DNA of 64,000 nucleotides, taken from assembly GCA_940671915.1 (NCBI GenBank), contig CALNVZ010000674.1:33192468-33256467 (forward strand). Direction: 5' to 3'. Position 1 is the stretch's first letter, and each line of letters begins with the position of its first letter. Position numbers and translations under genes: made by a program. Source of the DNA: Paracentrotus lividus. Lineage: Eukaryota; Echinodermata; Echinoidea; Camarodonta; Echinidae. Positions 1 through 12,337 of the stretch are shown here, piece by piece. Under the pieces are notes generated by a model. That model was given only the letters and a program-made list of their open reading frames with translations, searched no databases and was not told where the DNA came from.

Positions 1-3000
1 TTTCCTCAACAAACCATCATCGCCCTCTGGAAGGAGAATACTTCGGTAATCAAATCGCGATGATCCATCAAACGTCCAGACAATCATGACGTCACAAAGA
101 GAACTCGAAAACTGTAACACTTTGTGTCGCAACGAACAAATCAAAAAGTATGGATGGAAGTCACTGTAGTTGGGACCAAAGGCAGCTGCACACTATTCCA
201 GTAGAAAAGCTTGAGAAAGCTGAAATTTCTCGAAATGAGTAAAAAAAAAAAAATAAAAAAATAAAAAAAAATAAAATCACGCGGCGTCTGAAGTCAAGTC
301 TTTCGTGACATGATTTTTTTAATTTAGATTGTTTATGGGTTTTCCCAAATAATATTCGTTTACATAAATTTATTCAAAAATGAAGCAGGTATACTAACAG
401 CTTTGGACTTTCCCGAAAGAGGTTCACTTCCAAGAATAAATATATATTTGAAAAAATCTTAGACAAGTGTCATAAGGATAAGATGAAGGACGTTATATTA
501 ATTGTACGGTTGTTTCGTCCTGTTAACGGTTAGAAAGTATTATTAATTCGAAAGTTCGTGTTAACATGATACGTATGCATTAGTTGTTTATGAATGCCTT
601 CATCCATCAGTTTCATTAATCCTGAATGTGAATATGATTTGTTTTTAATCTTTTTGTTTTTTTGTTGTATGGTTAATTGCAGTTTACCAAACTATGTTTT
701 GTTTCTGTGAGATCACACCATAAGAGCTGGTGGTGTGGTTTGGTAGACATAAAAAGAAATCGGCATAATACGATCAAACATATAAGTCATATGTTCATTA
801 GAAAGATATGTTTGAGAGATCTGCCTTTCGATCATGATTTCCAGTGAATCAGTCGTGGAACCCATGTTTGAAAAAACATAATGTAACGGTTGTTTTAGTG
901 TCTTGCTTTGCATGCCGATCGCCGAGGCTTTACCATGAACGTTGAGTTAACGATCTGTGATGTATCACCCAACCAAAAGGATCCCCATCGGTTTTCCCAC
1001 GTAAGACGCTGGCTGAGTGATATCTCAGCTAAAAGCGAATAGAAAAAAAGTGTCGGCGTCCCGACTTTCCAGGTTCTTTTACGTAATATTTTGAAATAAG
1101 AGACACTTACAACAGACCCAGTAACCAGGTACTTTCATTTATTATAGTTATTAGGATTTAATCTTTCATTATTATGGGCTAACTGTGAATACCAAAGTTA
1201 TAATATTGTTTCTTCGTCGCCAGATACTATATGACACCCAGCTTTAATATGAGATTAAACCAGACTATAAGTAAAATAGAATATTTAAACGTAAAAATAA
1301 AGATTTTTTGATACATTTGTACATTAAAAGATTTTGAATAAAATTTTATGGTAGTTTAACATTAGCCTTTAGATAGTGATCGAATAACTTTAACTTCAAT
1401 TTCATAATATTGTTGATATTTAACCCTGTTATTACTCGTATTATTATCCAGGAAACTACAAGTCATGTACAATACGGAAATACACACAACAGTGCGATCC
1501 CGAAAAAGAAACTAACCTCACTTCTTGACAAGGCTACCAAATTAAAAAGTGATGATGATTCTTAGGGGAATAAGTTATTTGATTGTATATAAAAAGGCTC
1601 GGATTATCCTCAACTACATTATGACACAAACAGTTTCTTGTAATAATAAACGCACTGCCAGTGTAGCATATGCCATTTTATGAAGGATTATATAATTATA
1701 ATAGCTCGGCAGGATATCTCGCTATATTACCGCTTGGGTCTGGTTATTGCAATGTCAAAGGTATTCAGAAGATAATATGGATTATTTGATATCAGTCTAC
1801 GAGAGTTAAAAAGATATTATCAAAAGTCAAAAATAAACAATCAATATTTATGCGGTAAAATGCAGGTTGTTTCACATTTTCGTTGTTTTCATGATCATTG
1901 ATCGTTGTTGGCTCTGACTTCAGGTTTTAGTTTTGTCTTTGTTAGCCGATTTATTCCATTGTGACTGTGGTAGGTGCTTCTGGTGCCACTGCCATACTGC
2001 CATGTGATAGAATCATGTGGAATAGAGCAGAATATGTCGTGCGCAGGCTGTTATTGTGTTTGTCTCATAGGAGGAAGAGTGGCGTATACTCACTGAAAAA
2101 GGCGTATTTATGTGGTGTTATGTATCAATATAGTTGATTAGTAGTGAGGGAGTATATAGGAGGCTAATATTAGTACATCTACTTAACCGTTATTTGTCCC
2201 GAAGTGATATGATAATATTCTTGATTTGGGTTAGGTCATTGGTCAGAATAGGGTTATAGTTCTTTTGTGGGACGCACTTAGAACGATAATTTAACTTTTA
2301 TTTTTCATATGCCTCCAAAGTGTAATATAGTTAACTTTTAAAATACACTTGCATTCTTATTTGCACATTATAAATCAACTTGCAATGAAATATTGTGATT
2401 AAATTAGTCAAATAATTAAGGTGAAGAATAGGAAGGTTGAAAGATCATATTATAGCCTTACAAATGGTTATCTAAAATCTTTAATGAGACGACGTCTAGA
2501 TATAACTTGACGAGTTATGAGTGTCGTAGGATCCAGCGAACCATAAGTAATAGATTTTTGTAAGTAAAAGAGCTTTATTACGAAAGTATTTTCTATACTT
2601 TTAAAGATTCTATGAAATAGACATGATTGCAGTCCAAAGCTATCTTTTTGTTTCGTTTTACACTACTGTATTAACACGGTATATAAGTTGATAGTAGATT
2701 GTCTATGTGTTTTTACATCTTGCAAAAACGTGATAAAAATTTATCACTGAGTTACCAATAACATATGAAGCACAAATTTATTAACTTCTCATTATATTAG
2801 ATGGATTATCTTTCATTCGAGGCTCGTATTCATTTAAGTTGGCTTATAAGCATTTTATTAAAACTCCTCAATAATTTTTGATACGCTTTGCCATGGCCTG
2901 GTTTCTAAGTGGACAGGATGTGACCAGTTTTACACCCGTCTTTGCATACATATTCAGTGATGAGTCGGTGGTGTTGAAAGTTTTTTGATGGTGCTACTAG

Positions 3001-3147
3001 TATAAATTATAGCTCGGCTTTTTTTAACAGTTCTTAGATATAGGTCTCCGCTTGTCCAGACGAATAATATCAACATTTTAATGATATACATATAAAGTTA
3101 TATCCTACGCGCACGAACTTTTCAATCTACAGGTATTTGTTAAATTG
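1..3147. other. AT-rich intergenic stretch, no gene recognised
   Basis: No reading frame here shows a protein pattern or a consistent splice structure. There is an A-rich run near 241-276. On the minus strand AATAAA occurs at 2854-2859, 2777-2782 and 2574-2579, which are 289 to 574 bases past the stop of the receptor gene that begins at 3148, so part of this stretch is probably that gene's 3' untranslated region. Confidence 0.6.
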
Positions 3148-3399
3148 TTAGTTGATAATACTGTGTGTTGATATATGGGAACTTAAGATCACAAGGGCGT
3201 TCTCTTTTGTGATAAAGTAATAATTACTTCTCATCCAATCTATACTCATAATTATCATTAATCTATAAAAACCGAATGCCAGGAGGATAAAGACTCCTTG
3301 GAGGGAATTGAGGACGGTGAAGACGTACCAGAGCTCTGGGATGTCGGTGTATTCGCAGACATAAACAAGAAGCCAGGGGAAACCCATAACACCAGACAA
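3148..3399 (-). CDS. Receptor exon 3: helices 6-7 and C-tail
   Basis: Begins at an acceptor ending GTAACAG and continues in phase 0 from exon 2. The encoded start LSGVMGFPWLLVYV is helix 6 and LWYVFTVLNSLQGVFILLAF is helix 7, both close to the family B2 pattern (Pro-Trp in helix 6, LNSLQG in helix 7). A short tail of about 38 residues ends at a stop at 3148-3150. Confidence 0.9.
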   Translation of the reverse strand: MSGVMGFPWLLVYVCEYTDIPELWYVFTVLNSLQGVFILLAFGFYRLMIIMSIDWMRSNYYFITKENALVILSSHISTHSIIN

Positions 3400-6300
3400 C
3401 TGTTACGAATTACAGAAGCATTCATGAATTATTATAGACTTATAAATTATACATTAATTTCTTGACTTAAACAAGAATGACTAAAAGATGGTAGCCTATA
3501 CACGAGTTACTGCTGCAAGGTAAATGACATATACGATCCATATAAGTTATTGGTAACTGATAACTACGGTGTAGGCCAAGATTCTTAACGACTGAATACA
3601 AAGAAGGTCTAATTGTCCTTTGCAATAACTGATTCTTCTCCCCTCGTAGTTATAAAGTTAATTGCTTCATCTTTTATTTTACAATAAAGACAGGGAATAA
3701 TATGAACACGCTCTCATGTGTCACGCAATTATAACCCAAAGTCGTCATCACTACGTAATGGGGGCTGAAATGTAACTGCTGCTAAAAGTTTCTAACTTTA
3801 TTTTCTCACCTTTATATAGAGTGACAGCTCCTCCTTTGCTCTGGTCGTATTGGGTTTCTCTTTCAGTGCTCTCTCAGACGACCTTTTGGTGAGCCTTATC
3901 CCCAGCACAGTATCCGTAAAGAGGGCAGCATTCAGGATCAGAAGCACTGTCATAGGTACGCCAAAGCTGAAAAGATTGGCAGATCCACTTGAAATCCAGC
4001 AAAAACCATCGCTGCCGTAGTTGAAATTGAGATTGGTGCAGTGACAGAGGTCAACGACCAAACATGCACCGACGATCAAAGCAGGGATGCCCAAAGCATA
4101 GCATGAGTACCAGACATAATCTTTATTTGATTTGACACGGATCTGGACCTTAACACGGGACCCAAAAGTCCGATTGAGGTCTATGGCCAGTGCGTTCATC
4201 CAGAAGAAAACGGAGAGCCAGGAAAAGTGTGTTATAGCTGCCACTATTTTGCAAAGAACTTCACTATGGCTACTCACACCACCCAATAATATCAGTATGA
4301 ATGTTATTAGAAGAGCAATAGACATCGAAAGAACTAACAAGCCAGCCAAATTGCGAAGCGAAGGGAAAATAAAATAGGTAATTATTAGGGCAAAAACAGA
4401 TGCGATGGACATTATTGTTCCTACAGTACTTATGATGTCTAAACCATTGGGAAGGTTACGACCAGAAGAGGTATATTCCTGAAAACAATACACAACGGAA
4501 CCATCTGGTAGTATTTCGAACTGATCCTGGAAAAGGACAATTTTGCTTTGGAATATTCGAAGCGATTCTTTGGAGTGATTTGAGATGAAACCAAACTGAC
4601 TAGGCTGAACATTGACATATGCGTTGCATGAGAGTGTCAAATTTCCAGGGCAAATGGCACTTTCGGTGGAAATGCTTAGACTATAATATCCCGTCTCTCG
4701 GTTAATATTAACTCGGAATGGTTGCAGAGATGTTTCATTAAAATCTTTGAATCTCCAGGAACCAGGGGACTCACAAGTCCATTCTGCAGGAACATCAATC
4801 AACAGTTCTACTACAGACACGTTACCGAAAGAAGGCATATACAAACAAGAAGAACTATTGAAGAAGGTACCGTTGGCAAGATCTATCGCCATATCGGATT
4901 GGGATAAGGCGGTAAAGTTCATTTCAACATCAAAGTACACTGTACACGTCAGTGTCTAAGAGGATTGGTTACAGCTGTCTATATCTTCTGCATAGGTATT
5001 TGCTGTAGTACAGGACATTTCGGACAGTTCTACAACAGCAGAGAAAGCTAACATGTCCAACGGTGACTGAATGATAAGGTTGTTAACTGCCGCTGCAAGG
5101 TATTCTGCATCGTGGGACGTCATATTTCGATCTGCTTGTCCATAGTAGAATAATAGTACAATCCTCCCTCTCTCATCTACTAGTACACGGTCACACTTCT
5201 CCGTTCTGCTGTTATATCTGAATCCATTAAAACAATACAACGAGTGACATGAAGTTGTGAGTGGATCAAAAGCTTCGTTTGCAGCACAAGGTAACTCCTG
5301 GTCATCCCTGATAAAATTGAAGTATTCAGCAAGTGTAGGTGGAGCGCTAAATTGTATACTGTCCACTGTCGTGGACATAACCGATTTGCACAATTCACTA
5401 TAGTTGCCACACACGTCAACACCGTTACAATACGCACAGTCTAGATTCTGATAAATGGTACTGTTATGTTCTACAGGGGCAAGATATGAAGGACACGTCA
5501 ACTGCTTCTGACGGGAATGTATCCAGGAACACATGGTCACATCAACATGAAAACATGGCCGAGGAATCATGTCGTTAGGCATACCCAACGGTGGTCCAAC
5601 AGTGGCAGAGCACAAGTGGTTTATCAACATTTCAACAGTGATAGGGCTTCCTTGTCCTTGGTCTTCACTTTGAGAGTATGACGACGACGCCGAAAATAAC
5701 GCATGACATTTCCAATTCTTCGTCCAAGGCTGGATTTCAGAAAGCTGAACTCCATGACACAGTGCGCAATATATGTTTTTGAAATGGCCTCTGTTTTCGG
5801 CAGCAACTGGGACAATGAAAATATCTTCCGAGTTTGGCGAGTTTTCACAATATTGGCGAAATTTACTTAGAAGTGGGACATCAACAGGACACTTAGAAAT
5901 AAGGTGGTATGGGGTAAACACCGTAGAGTTACCAAACAAACGATAAGATATGCCCCATGTGTCAACACAGGTCATGTAGGGTAGGTAATCGTCCTCCCAA
6001 GCCATCTTATCTGGCAGAATGTCAGGATAGTCAGGGTAAATCAAGTGTTGATTCAATGTTCCTGCTGCAACCATCTCTGCCATGTCTGGACAACACTCAT
6101 CATATATAGCACACTTCAGATCACACTTGCACGGTCGTTTAGTCCATCTAATTCCACAAGAGAAGGGAAATACACGGTTGTAGCAAATTGGGTCTAGAAA
6201 CTGATGGTCTAGGCGTTCCCCTTTGCATTCGATAGATTCTGCGTAAAAAAAGAAGGATGATTATTTTAGCCGTATCGCCTTATACGAAGTGAAAAAGTGG

Positions 6301-7025
6301 CCTATGTGAAATAGTCTAAATTATTTGCTTATGAAAGACACTAAAGAAGTCGAAGCAGTCTGTGCTTTTTCAAAAGGAAACCGAAACTAAAAGGAAATAA
6401 TCAATTGTATAGGAAAAGACCTAAAGGGATGATCAATCATAAAAAATCATTAAGATCCGTTCTAAAATGAGAGAGTTATGAAAGTTTGAATAGACTTGTT
6501 GTACGTTGCTTCAAAATGGCCGATTCTGTGGACAACTCTCCAATTATTTTGTACATAAGTTTTCAGATTTTCCCCATTATCTTTCAAATTAAAAATATCT
6601 TACCTCCTTCTGAGCTCAAAATAATATGTAAAAAAAGATTTTCCAATTACATAATGTTGAGCTCCTCAAAAGGAGGTAAGACATATTTTGAAAGAAAACG
6701 GGGGAAATCTAAAAATTTGTGTACAAATCAAATAGAGATTTGTCGATATTGCCAATTTTTTTTAAAGGACGTTGCACAGATATGTTTGCGCATCCTGACC
6801 GCACAGGGTTAAACAGTCACAATTATTGAAAAATGTTGGGCGCTTAGGGGGCGGTCCACCGTTCAAAGAGTAAAAAAATAAATCAACTTTATAAAGATTC
6901 ATGTTTATTTCTTCATTTTGTTCATTATTAACATGCCTGAAGAGAGTATGTAAATCACTTGTTTTGGTGCATGTTCGTTTTAATCTAGAAAATAAAGGTG
7001 TGTGTGCGTGATTTATGTGTGTGTT

Positions 7026-7069
<44 letters not shown>

Positions 7070-9035
7070 AGAGGGGGGGGGCGGGGGGGGGGGTTGTGTG
7101 CGCGCGTGCCTGTGTGCTTGTGTTTCGGATAAGGGTGGACAGGCGAATGTGTTTGTAGTGTAGATGGTGGGCATACATAATGTGCCTTAAGTTGAGCAGG
7201 GTGTGTGCGCGCGTATGTGCGTGAGCATTAGATGGTGATTATGGGTACACACGAGTAAATGATATGCACGCAAGGTTTTTGGGGAAGGCGTACTAAAGAT
7301 GAGGTCATTTTTATTGATGGAAAATGGTCATATAAAATCATTAAATGGTTTTACGTTGCTGTTTAATGAATAGATATGTGCTATACGTCCTACTCTTTCA
7401 TAATTTACCATTTAGTTGAAGATTAGACACTTTGGCGTATTTTTTAGGAATCTTTTTCGTAATTTTGTACATCTACTTAAAGGGATGCAGTAACATTGAA
7501 TGATATTCAAATCACATTTATTCGATTTAGCTTATTTTGCCAACATAATTATAAACACTTAGGTCAGTCTGGTATCTCTTCAAAATTGCAAGCTAATTGC
7601 TTGCTTTACCTTCGAGATATCAATGATTTCATACTCAAAATTTATAAACCAACACCGGATGGTTTATAAAACCATGTGCTTTTCCACACACCCATTTCCT
7701 GTTGTAAATTCCCCCTTCTCTAGCGGCCTGGTTAGCTCTCAGCATGAGGGTACTGGTGTTCGGCTGTATGCTGGGCATTGTTTGTTACACTGTTTTAAAG
7801 TAGTGAATGACTTCCATTTGATCTGAAACTTTCAGTAGTTTGTTTTTACTGTTGGAGCAATATAATTCTATTAATCTTGGTATAATTGCTCTTGTTTTTG
7901 AAAGCTACTTAATCCCTTTAATCACGCCTTCAAAGTTGTCTCTTTTGTCATAGTCTCGCTCAAGGATTCTTGATTTTTGTTTGAGCTGACAAAATTTTCT
8001 ATAAGTCCCTTAACTCTGAGTCCTTTAAATTTTAACTTTGCTGTGATAATTAAAACGATTTCCATCGACAGAATTTTGGAATGTCTGTTTTTGAAGAGCG
8101 TTAATTTAACATGTGAGCCTATGGGCGTCTATTTACTCGTGTGCCCCCTTTAGCGGAGGCTAGATTAACGTTGTAAGGGGAGCGTCTTCTGTCTCTTGAA
8201 TCGTCAAAACTTACTCGGCAATGCTCGGAGAGCGTTTTATAGACTAGAAACTCGAACATTTGGTACACTCAGTGGATTTAATAATCATTTTCGGTGCTTT
8301 CGTATATCAACCGTCAAATAAGAAGACAAAATAAGAACTTTAGCTTTGTATAAACCTCGGCCGTTATTTTTTATTTATGTGAGCGTCGATGTGACAAAAT
8401 AATGAGCAAGCACGGGGGGGGGTAGATTTTGCTTTCAGTTCTACATTGCCATTGCCGCTTTTAATCGGGGGGGGGGGGGGGTTATGGTATAAAGATAGAC
8501 AGAGGGGGGGGGTCTTTTTTATAAAGATAGCAAACACTGATTTTGATCGACCTGCTTGTAAACCAATAACTAACTTGCCAGTTTCGGCATCCTGTGGCAT
8601 CCGGGATCGCGCCCCGGACCCCAAGTATTATTTTTCAATAAGATTGCTGTTATTGTGCGTTTATTGGGGTCGGCACGGGGTCTGTTTTTCAACTCCTGTT
8701 TGCAAATTCCTTGCTTATACAATGAATGCTTGGTACCAATTTTATCAGTTGATCAAACTCTTTACATTAAACACAAAAAATATAATATTTTTTAAATATG
8801 ACCCCTACAAGGGAAAGAGATAGAAATAGAGAACTACAGAAACAAATGAAGAGAGGCAACATTTTGTATTTGTGAGGTGCTACTCTTTCGTCCTTTCTTT
8901 CATTCTTTCATGCACACTTCTCAATGGTAAATTCATGGTATATGTCAAACCTGCGAGAGTCATTCTTTTGTCCACAATATTGATAACCAGTATAACTGCC
9001 AGACAAACGAAGGTGACTTCCAACGTCTCATGCAT
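3148..9035 (-). CDS. Somatomedin-B-like seven-helix receptor (family B / adhesion or Methuselah type), with internal TAG
   Basis: Model of three minus-strand exons (9035-8951, 6238-3810, 3399-3148), 921 codons plus stop, phases consistent at both junctions. Expected product: a plasma-membrane G-protein-coupled receptor with a large cysteine-rich ectodomain. Residues 1-21 resemble a signal peptide; 33-81 hold eight Cys in a somatomedin-B pattern ending CDLKCAIYDECCPD; about 90-600 is a Cys-rich ectodomain with two related motifs (YCALCHG and DCAYCNG); helices lie near 629-653, 659-681, 688-715, 735-758, 781-809, 835-856 and 861-883. The Cys near helix 3 and GFCWIS in the second outer loop fit family B2. 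I see no GPS cleavage motif before helix 1. Codon 456 is TAG (4956-4958) with the frame open on both sides, so this copy is a nonsense allele, a recent pseudogene or a base error. The ligand is unknown. Confidence 0.75.
3810..6238 (-). CDS. Receptor exon 2: somatomedin-B domain, ectodomain and helices 1-5
   Basis: Begins after a TTTTTTTACGCAG acceptor and ends at AAG|GTGAGA. It encodes the somatomedin-B-like domain, the Cys-rich ectodomain, helices 1 to 5 and the third inner loop. It is one frame of 2429 bases interrupted only by the TAG at 4956-4958. Many N-glycosylation sequons (NST, NGT, NFT, NLT) fit an extracellular segment. The large single exon for ectodomain plus most helices is notable. 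Confidence 0.9.
4956..4958 (-). other. In-frame TAG in the receptor ectodomain
   Basis: The codons before (SCNQSS) and after (TLTCTVYFDVEMNF) are in the same frame with no intron consensus large enough to remove the stop. The next base context (TAG ACA CTG) is not the known TGA-CTA readthrough context. Confidence 0.85.
7012..7095. repeat. Compound microsatellite (TG)n-(GA)n-G-rich
   Basis: TG-type repeats run into about 16 GA units and then long G runs, inside the long first intron of the receptor gene. Confidence 0.9.
7481..7917. mobile_element. 437-bp non-autonomous DNA transposon with TTAA target duplication
   Basis: Flanked by TTAA at 7477-7480 and 7918-7921, with inverted ends AGGGAT / ATCCCT. 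The same sequence occurs reversed at 17836-18280 and again in the duplicate at 23157-23597, each with TTAA at its edges. TTAA target sites are typical of piggyBac-like elements; no transposase is present. Confidence 0.75.
8414..8512 (+). repeat. Cluster of three long G tracts
   Basis: G runs of 9, 15 and 9 bases at 8414-8422, 8467-8481 and 8504-8512 on the plus strand, so C runs on the receptor pre-mRNA strand. They could form quadruplex DNA on the plus strand. Confidence 0.7.
8951..9035 (-). CDS. Receptor exon 1: candidate signal-peptide exon
   Basis: An ATG at 9033-9035 opens 28 codons (MHETLEVTFVCLAVILVINI and on) with a short polar start and a hydrophobic core, then ends one base into a codon at a CAG|GTTTGA donor. 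The next exon begins with two bases completing a codon, so the phases match. The donor is weaker than consensus after GT. A TATAAAT lies about 75 bases upstream. The link to the receptor rests on phase and topology only; a different first exon is possible. Confidence 0.45.
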
Positions 9036-9109
9036 CGTGGAATTTCTGTCAGAAAAGGAAAGAAGATTAACTGTAAACATAAGTTTCAAATTTTCTTGAA
9101 AATGTAATC

Positions 9110-9116
9110 ATTTATA
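9110..9116 (-). promoter_or_regulatory. Possible TATA box for the receptor gene
   Basis: TATAAAT on the minus strand about 75 bases before the proposed start codon. Position would suit a transcription start near 9085. Such words are common in AT-rich DNA, so this is weak. Confidence 0.25.
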
Positions 9117-10170
9117 ATTTCTTGCAATCTTTCAAAATTACTCCAATTGAAAAACTCTACATTTCTAGAGAATGTAGGTGTAAGTGTCAAAAAGCCGTGG
9201 AATCTGTCAGCGTGGAAAAATTATTCTCAATAAATGTCTATAATTTCCGTAAATTTTCAGTATTGTTAGATCCAAGTAGAATTTAATAAGGCTAAGGAAA
9301 AAACTCCATGAGAATTTGCTCCTCAATCCTATTTCCAATCTGTTCTTTATTTCAGTTACTTTAAAGAAAAGTCAAGAAAATATTGAATCTGTTCATAACT
9401 AAGGTTTTAAATCTATTCTTCACTTCACTTTTTTTAATGGAAAGCCATGAAATGGTTGAATATGTTCATAAACAATGTTGGGAGAAAATAAATGGATGAA
9501 TCTCCGGATGCATGCTAAAATATTACTGGTCCCCTGACCTATAGTCGAATTCGGTTTTAGTGATGTTTTGTCATGGTGGCAGCCATGCTGGGGGGGGGGG
9601 GGGCTTACAATATACTACGCACGTTCCTTGTGTGCGCATGTATACATAACAAAGGAAAATGTACAAACACGCAGACATACGCGCACATGGCGCATGCGTA
9701 GTACACTGGATAGCCCCAGCTATATGGCGGACACGTAGAGGGCTAACTTCCATGAAATGCTGTCCGAATTGGTCTATATATTTCTGATTCAATCTACTCA
9801 GCGGGATAATTAAGAAAGATTTCACGTTTGGATTGTGATTAATAAATGGTTAGAGATGGAAACGAGAAAATACACAATGAGCACAGTATATGCAGCTCGT
9901 GCCTAAACATTCATCATGGAGAATGTTCAAGTACATTATTGTTTCCTTGCAATATGTGATATTGATTTAGGCTATTAAAGGTGTTAAAATCCATTATTTA
10001 GAATATTCGTATTACCCACAGAATCAAGATTGATTTGCATTCACACAAATAAAATTTGTCAGGAGGGGGCTTAAACTTTAATTCAAGATGCTTTTCTTTA
10101 TTATAGCAGGCCCACAGAGCAAAATCTCTTAAATGTTATGTATGCAATAATACATCTAAACCGACCAGCC

Positions 10171-10676
10171 CCCGTCGCGAAGCGACGGGAACTGACGAAC
10201 CAGTAGACATATTTGACGAAGTTTTGAAAATATCTATACATGACCACGAATTTCGTGGTCAAAAATACCTTATTTGAATTCATACTCACATTGAATCAAA
10301 TCTTTGAAGTTTTTCCTCGAATTGGTGACATCTGCGAATGTTTCATCAACGTATATCTCTCCGTGCGTGCGTTGTCTTCGCCATACGTCTTCGCACAGTA
10401 AAATGACGTCATAGAAAATGGCAGCGATGGCACCAACACTATGAGAAGAGACAAGGCCAACGGAAAATTCAATTTGGTAAGTCAAGAAGCTCTTATATAC
10501 TTTCATTTTTAGTCGTTGTTACGCGTGAAACATCATAGAAACCTTACAACAACATTTTAACATTAGATTGATTAAATTGACCAGTATAATCCTCTGATCG
10601 CTCATCATCGCTGATTATTTCGCTGTAAATGGAGGTGGTGGAAGTACAGCCCCGTCGCCTTCGGCAACGGGGCTGT
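10171..10676. repeat. Three short hairpins in 500 bases
   Basis: CCCGTCGC-GAA-GCGACGGG at 10171-10189; a 19-base palindrome at 10242-10260 centred on CGAATTTCG; and a 14-bp stem with a 3-base loop at 10646-10676 (ACAGCCCCGTCGCC and its partner, one mismatch). The first and third share the word CCCGTCGC. Confidence 0.7.
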
Positions 10677-11078
10677 GTATAGTTATAATACATCATGCTT
10701 GTATATAGTTTCAAAATTGATTAAATACGATTTTACTACAGAAAATAAATGAACTCCCTTGTCAAAAAATGCGCACTGTCAAAAATCTGAAATGAAGGGA
10801 GAGATGAGTCAGTGACCGAAAAGGAAGTTGAGCTGAAGATAAAGAAGCTATGTAAATTTATAATACTTCAAATCCGTGTTTATTTTTTACTACTGGACGT
10901 CAAATTTTAATATTCATAAAGATGATGTTATCGGCATTTCTATCATAAACAATAGTTTAAGTTTGGAAACTAATACTCATCATATCAGAATAGAACACAA
11001 ATCACCAGAAAATAGCCAAGGATGTCGGCAAATTAATAATTTTTTAAATATTTTCCCTTTACCGTATTTCTCATTTAG

Positions 11079-11137
11079 TATTATTATTATGATTATTATT
11101 ATTATTACTATTATTATTATTATTATTATTATTATGA

Positions 11138-11168
<31 letters not shown>

Positions 11169-11176
11169 TATTATTT
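11079..11176. repeat. (ATT)n microsatellite
   Basis: About 30 imperfect ATT units; apparent poly-isoleucine frames on both strands are artefacts of this tract. Confidence 0.95.
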
Positions 11177-11865
11177 GCAGAGCACACATGAAACATTGAA
11201 GTTTCAGAAAATCAAAAAATATTATCCTCTAATCTGACGTTTTCAAAAAATTATTTTGCCTATTTTCTCGACGCTTTGCTGAGTTAAATCGCAACTTATG
11301 TCTCATTTTGACGGGAAAATCACCTTAAGGGAATGAGTAATTTGATGTAGGTTGGCAAGACTCTAAACTGTTTAGTTCAATAGCATGTAGGTGCATTTAA
11401 TATTATGTCAAGAATGAACCCTGACAATTTTCCCCTTTGCATCATTACATGTCTTACATTACGTAAAATTAAAAACAAGAAGAAAAAAAATCAAGTAAAA
11501 AAAAAATATATCAATTTCCCTCAACCTAGGTACGATTGTAACTATGGTGATATTTAGTCATCAATAATTCTGCAATTAAACCGATTACCTTCCAAATCTG
11601 AGACGGTTCCCATCTGGCCTAAAGGTTATAATTATTATAGATTATTACAGCATTAGCTGGAAGAGTAAATTTTCTTTTAGATCCTGAAGTTAAAGGACTC
11701 TTAAAGAATTTCGAATTAGTTGTATCTCTTTCTTAAGAGAAATTGACCCCGGCCTCCCCTTGAGAGCTGGGTTGATTTTTGCTCAGATGTGACAATACAA
11801 TAATAATACTCATAATGATAACATAGAGTATTCTGACGTATCCGCTACTTGAATTTCCTCATAGA

Positions 11866-12242
11866 TAGACGTCGTGGAGACTTAGGAGACGTCTCCGAGA
11901 CATAGCTGAGACGGAGTCGCAAGCTAGTCCCGAACCCGTCTCAAACTTATTTCATGACAAGTGATACAACCTTAAATAGTTAGCAACCATAAGCGTCATT
12001 TTTTTTTTAATTACTTGTATTCCTTAAGAAAAAAAGTCTGAAGTAATCCCAAATCAGTCTCCGAGACGTCTCCGCGATATCGGAGACGTCTCTAATACTT
12101 TTTATCCGTCGCGGAGACGAAGTTTTCTATTCTGTCGCGGAGACGTCTCCGCGATATCGGAGACGTCTCTAAAACTTTTTATCCGTCGCGGAGACGAAGT
12201 TTTCTATTCTGTCGCGGAGACGTCTCCGCGAAGTGAGATACC
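11866..12242. mobile_element. GTATCTCACTTC-family palindromic element, copy 1
   Basis: Ends in GAAGTGAGATACC (12230-12242) and is filled with GAGACGTCTCC-type palindromes. An internal 77-bp unit is repeated in tandem (starts 12076 and 12153). The same terminal word opens and closes the element at 14684-14957. The left boundary is unclear. Confidence 0.6.
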
Positions 12243-12337
12243 GCCCTTAGTCTCGGGAAAATTAAAATCATTTTTGTCCGTCGACTCAGCTCGATTTATG
12301 TAATTTTTTTTTAATACCGGCCATTGAAGTGCTCTCA

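Larger units (their letters stand above)
9118..11860. other. Intergenic stretch with hairpins and simple repeats
   Basis: No gene recognised. It holds a G run near 9591-9603, three strong short hairpins (10171-10189, 10242-10260, 10646-10676), a CRE-like octamer at 10404-10411 followed by a strong GTAAGT donor-like site at 10477, and an (ATT)n tract at 11079-11176. Confidence 0.55.

Noticed and set aside
4956..4958. Programmed stop-codon readthrough in the receptor
   Set aside because: TAG followed by ACACTG is not a known readthrough context; a null allele or error is simpler.
6762..7178. 138-codon minus-strand frame
   Set aside because: Most of it is translated from the TG/GA/G microsatellite.
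10876..11199. Isoleucine-rich frames on both strands
   Set aside because: They are translations of the (ATT)n tract.
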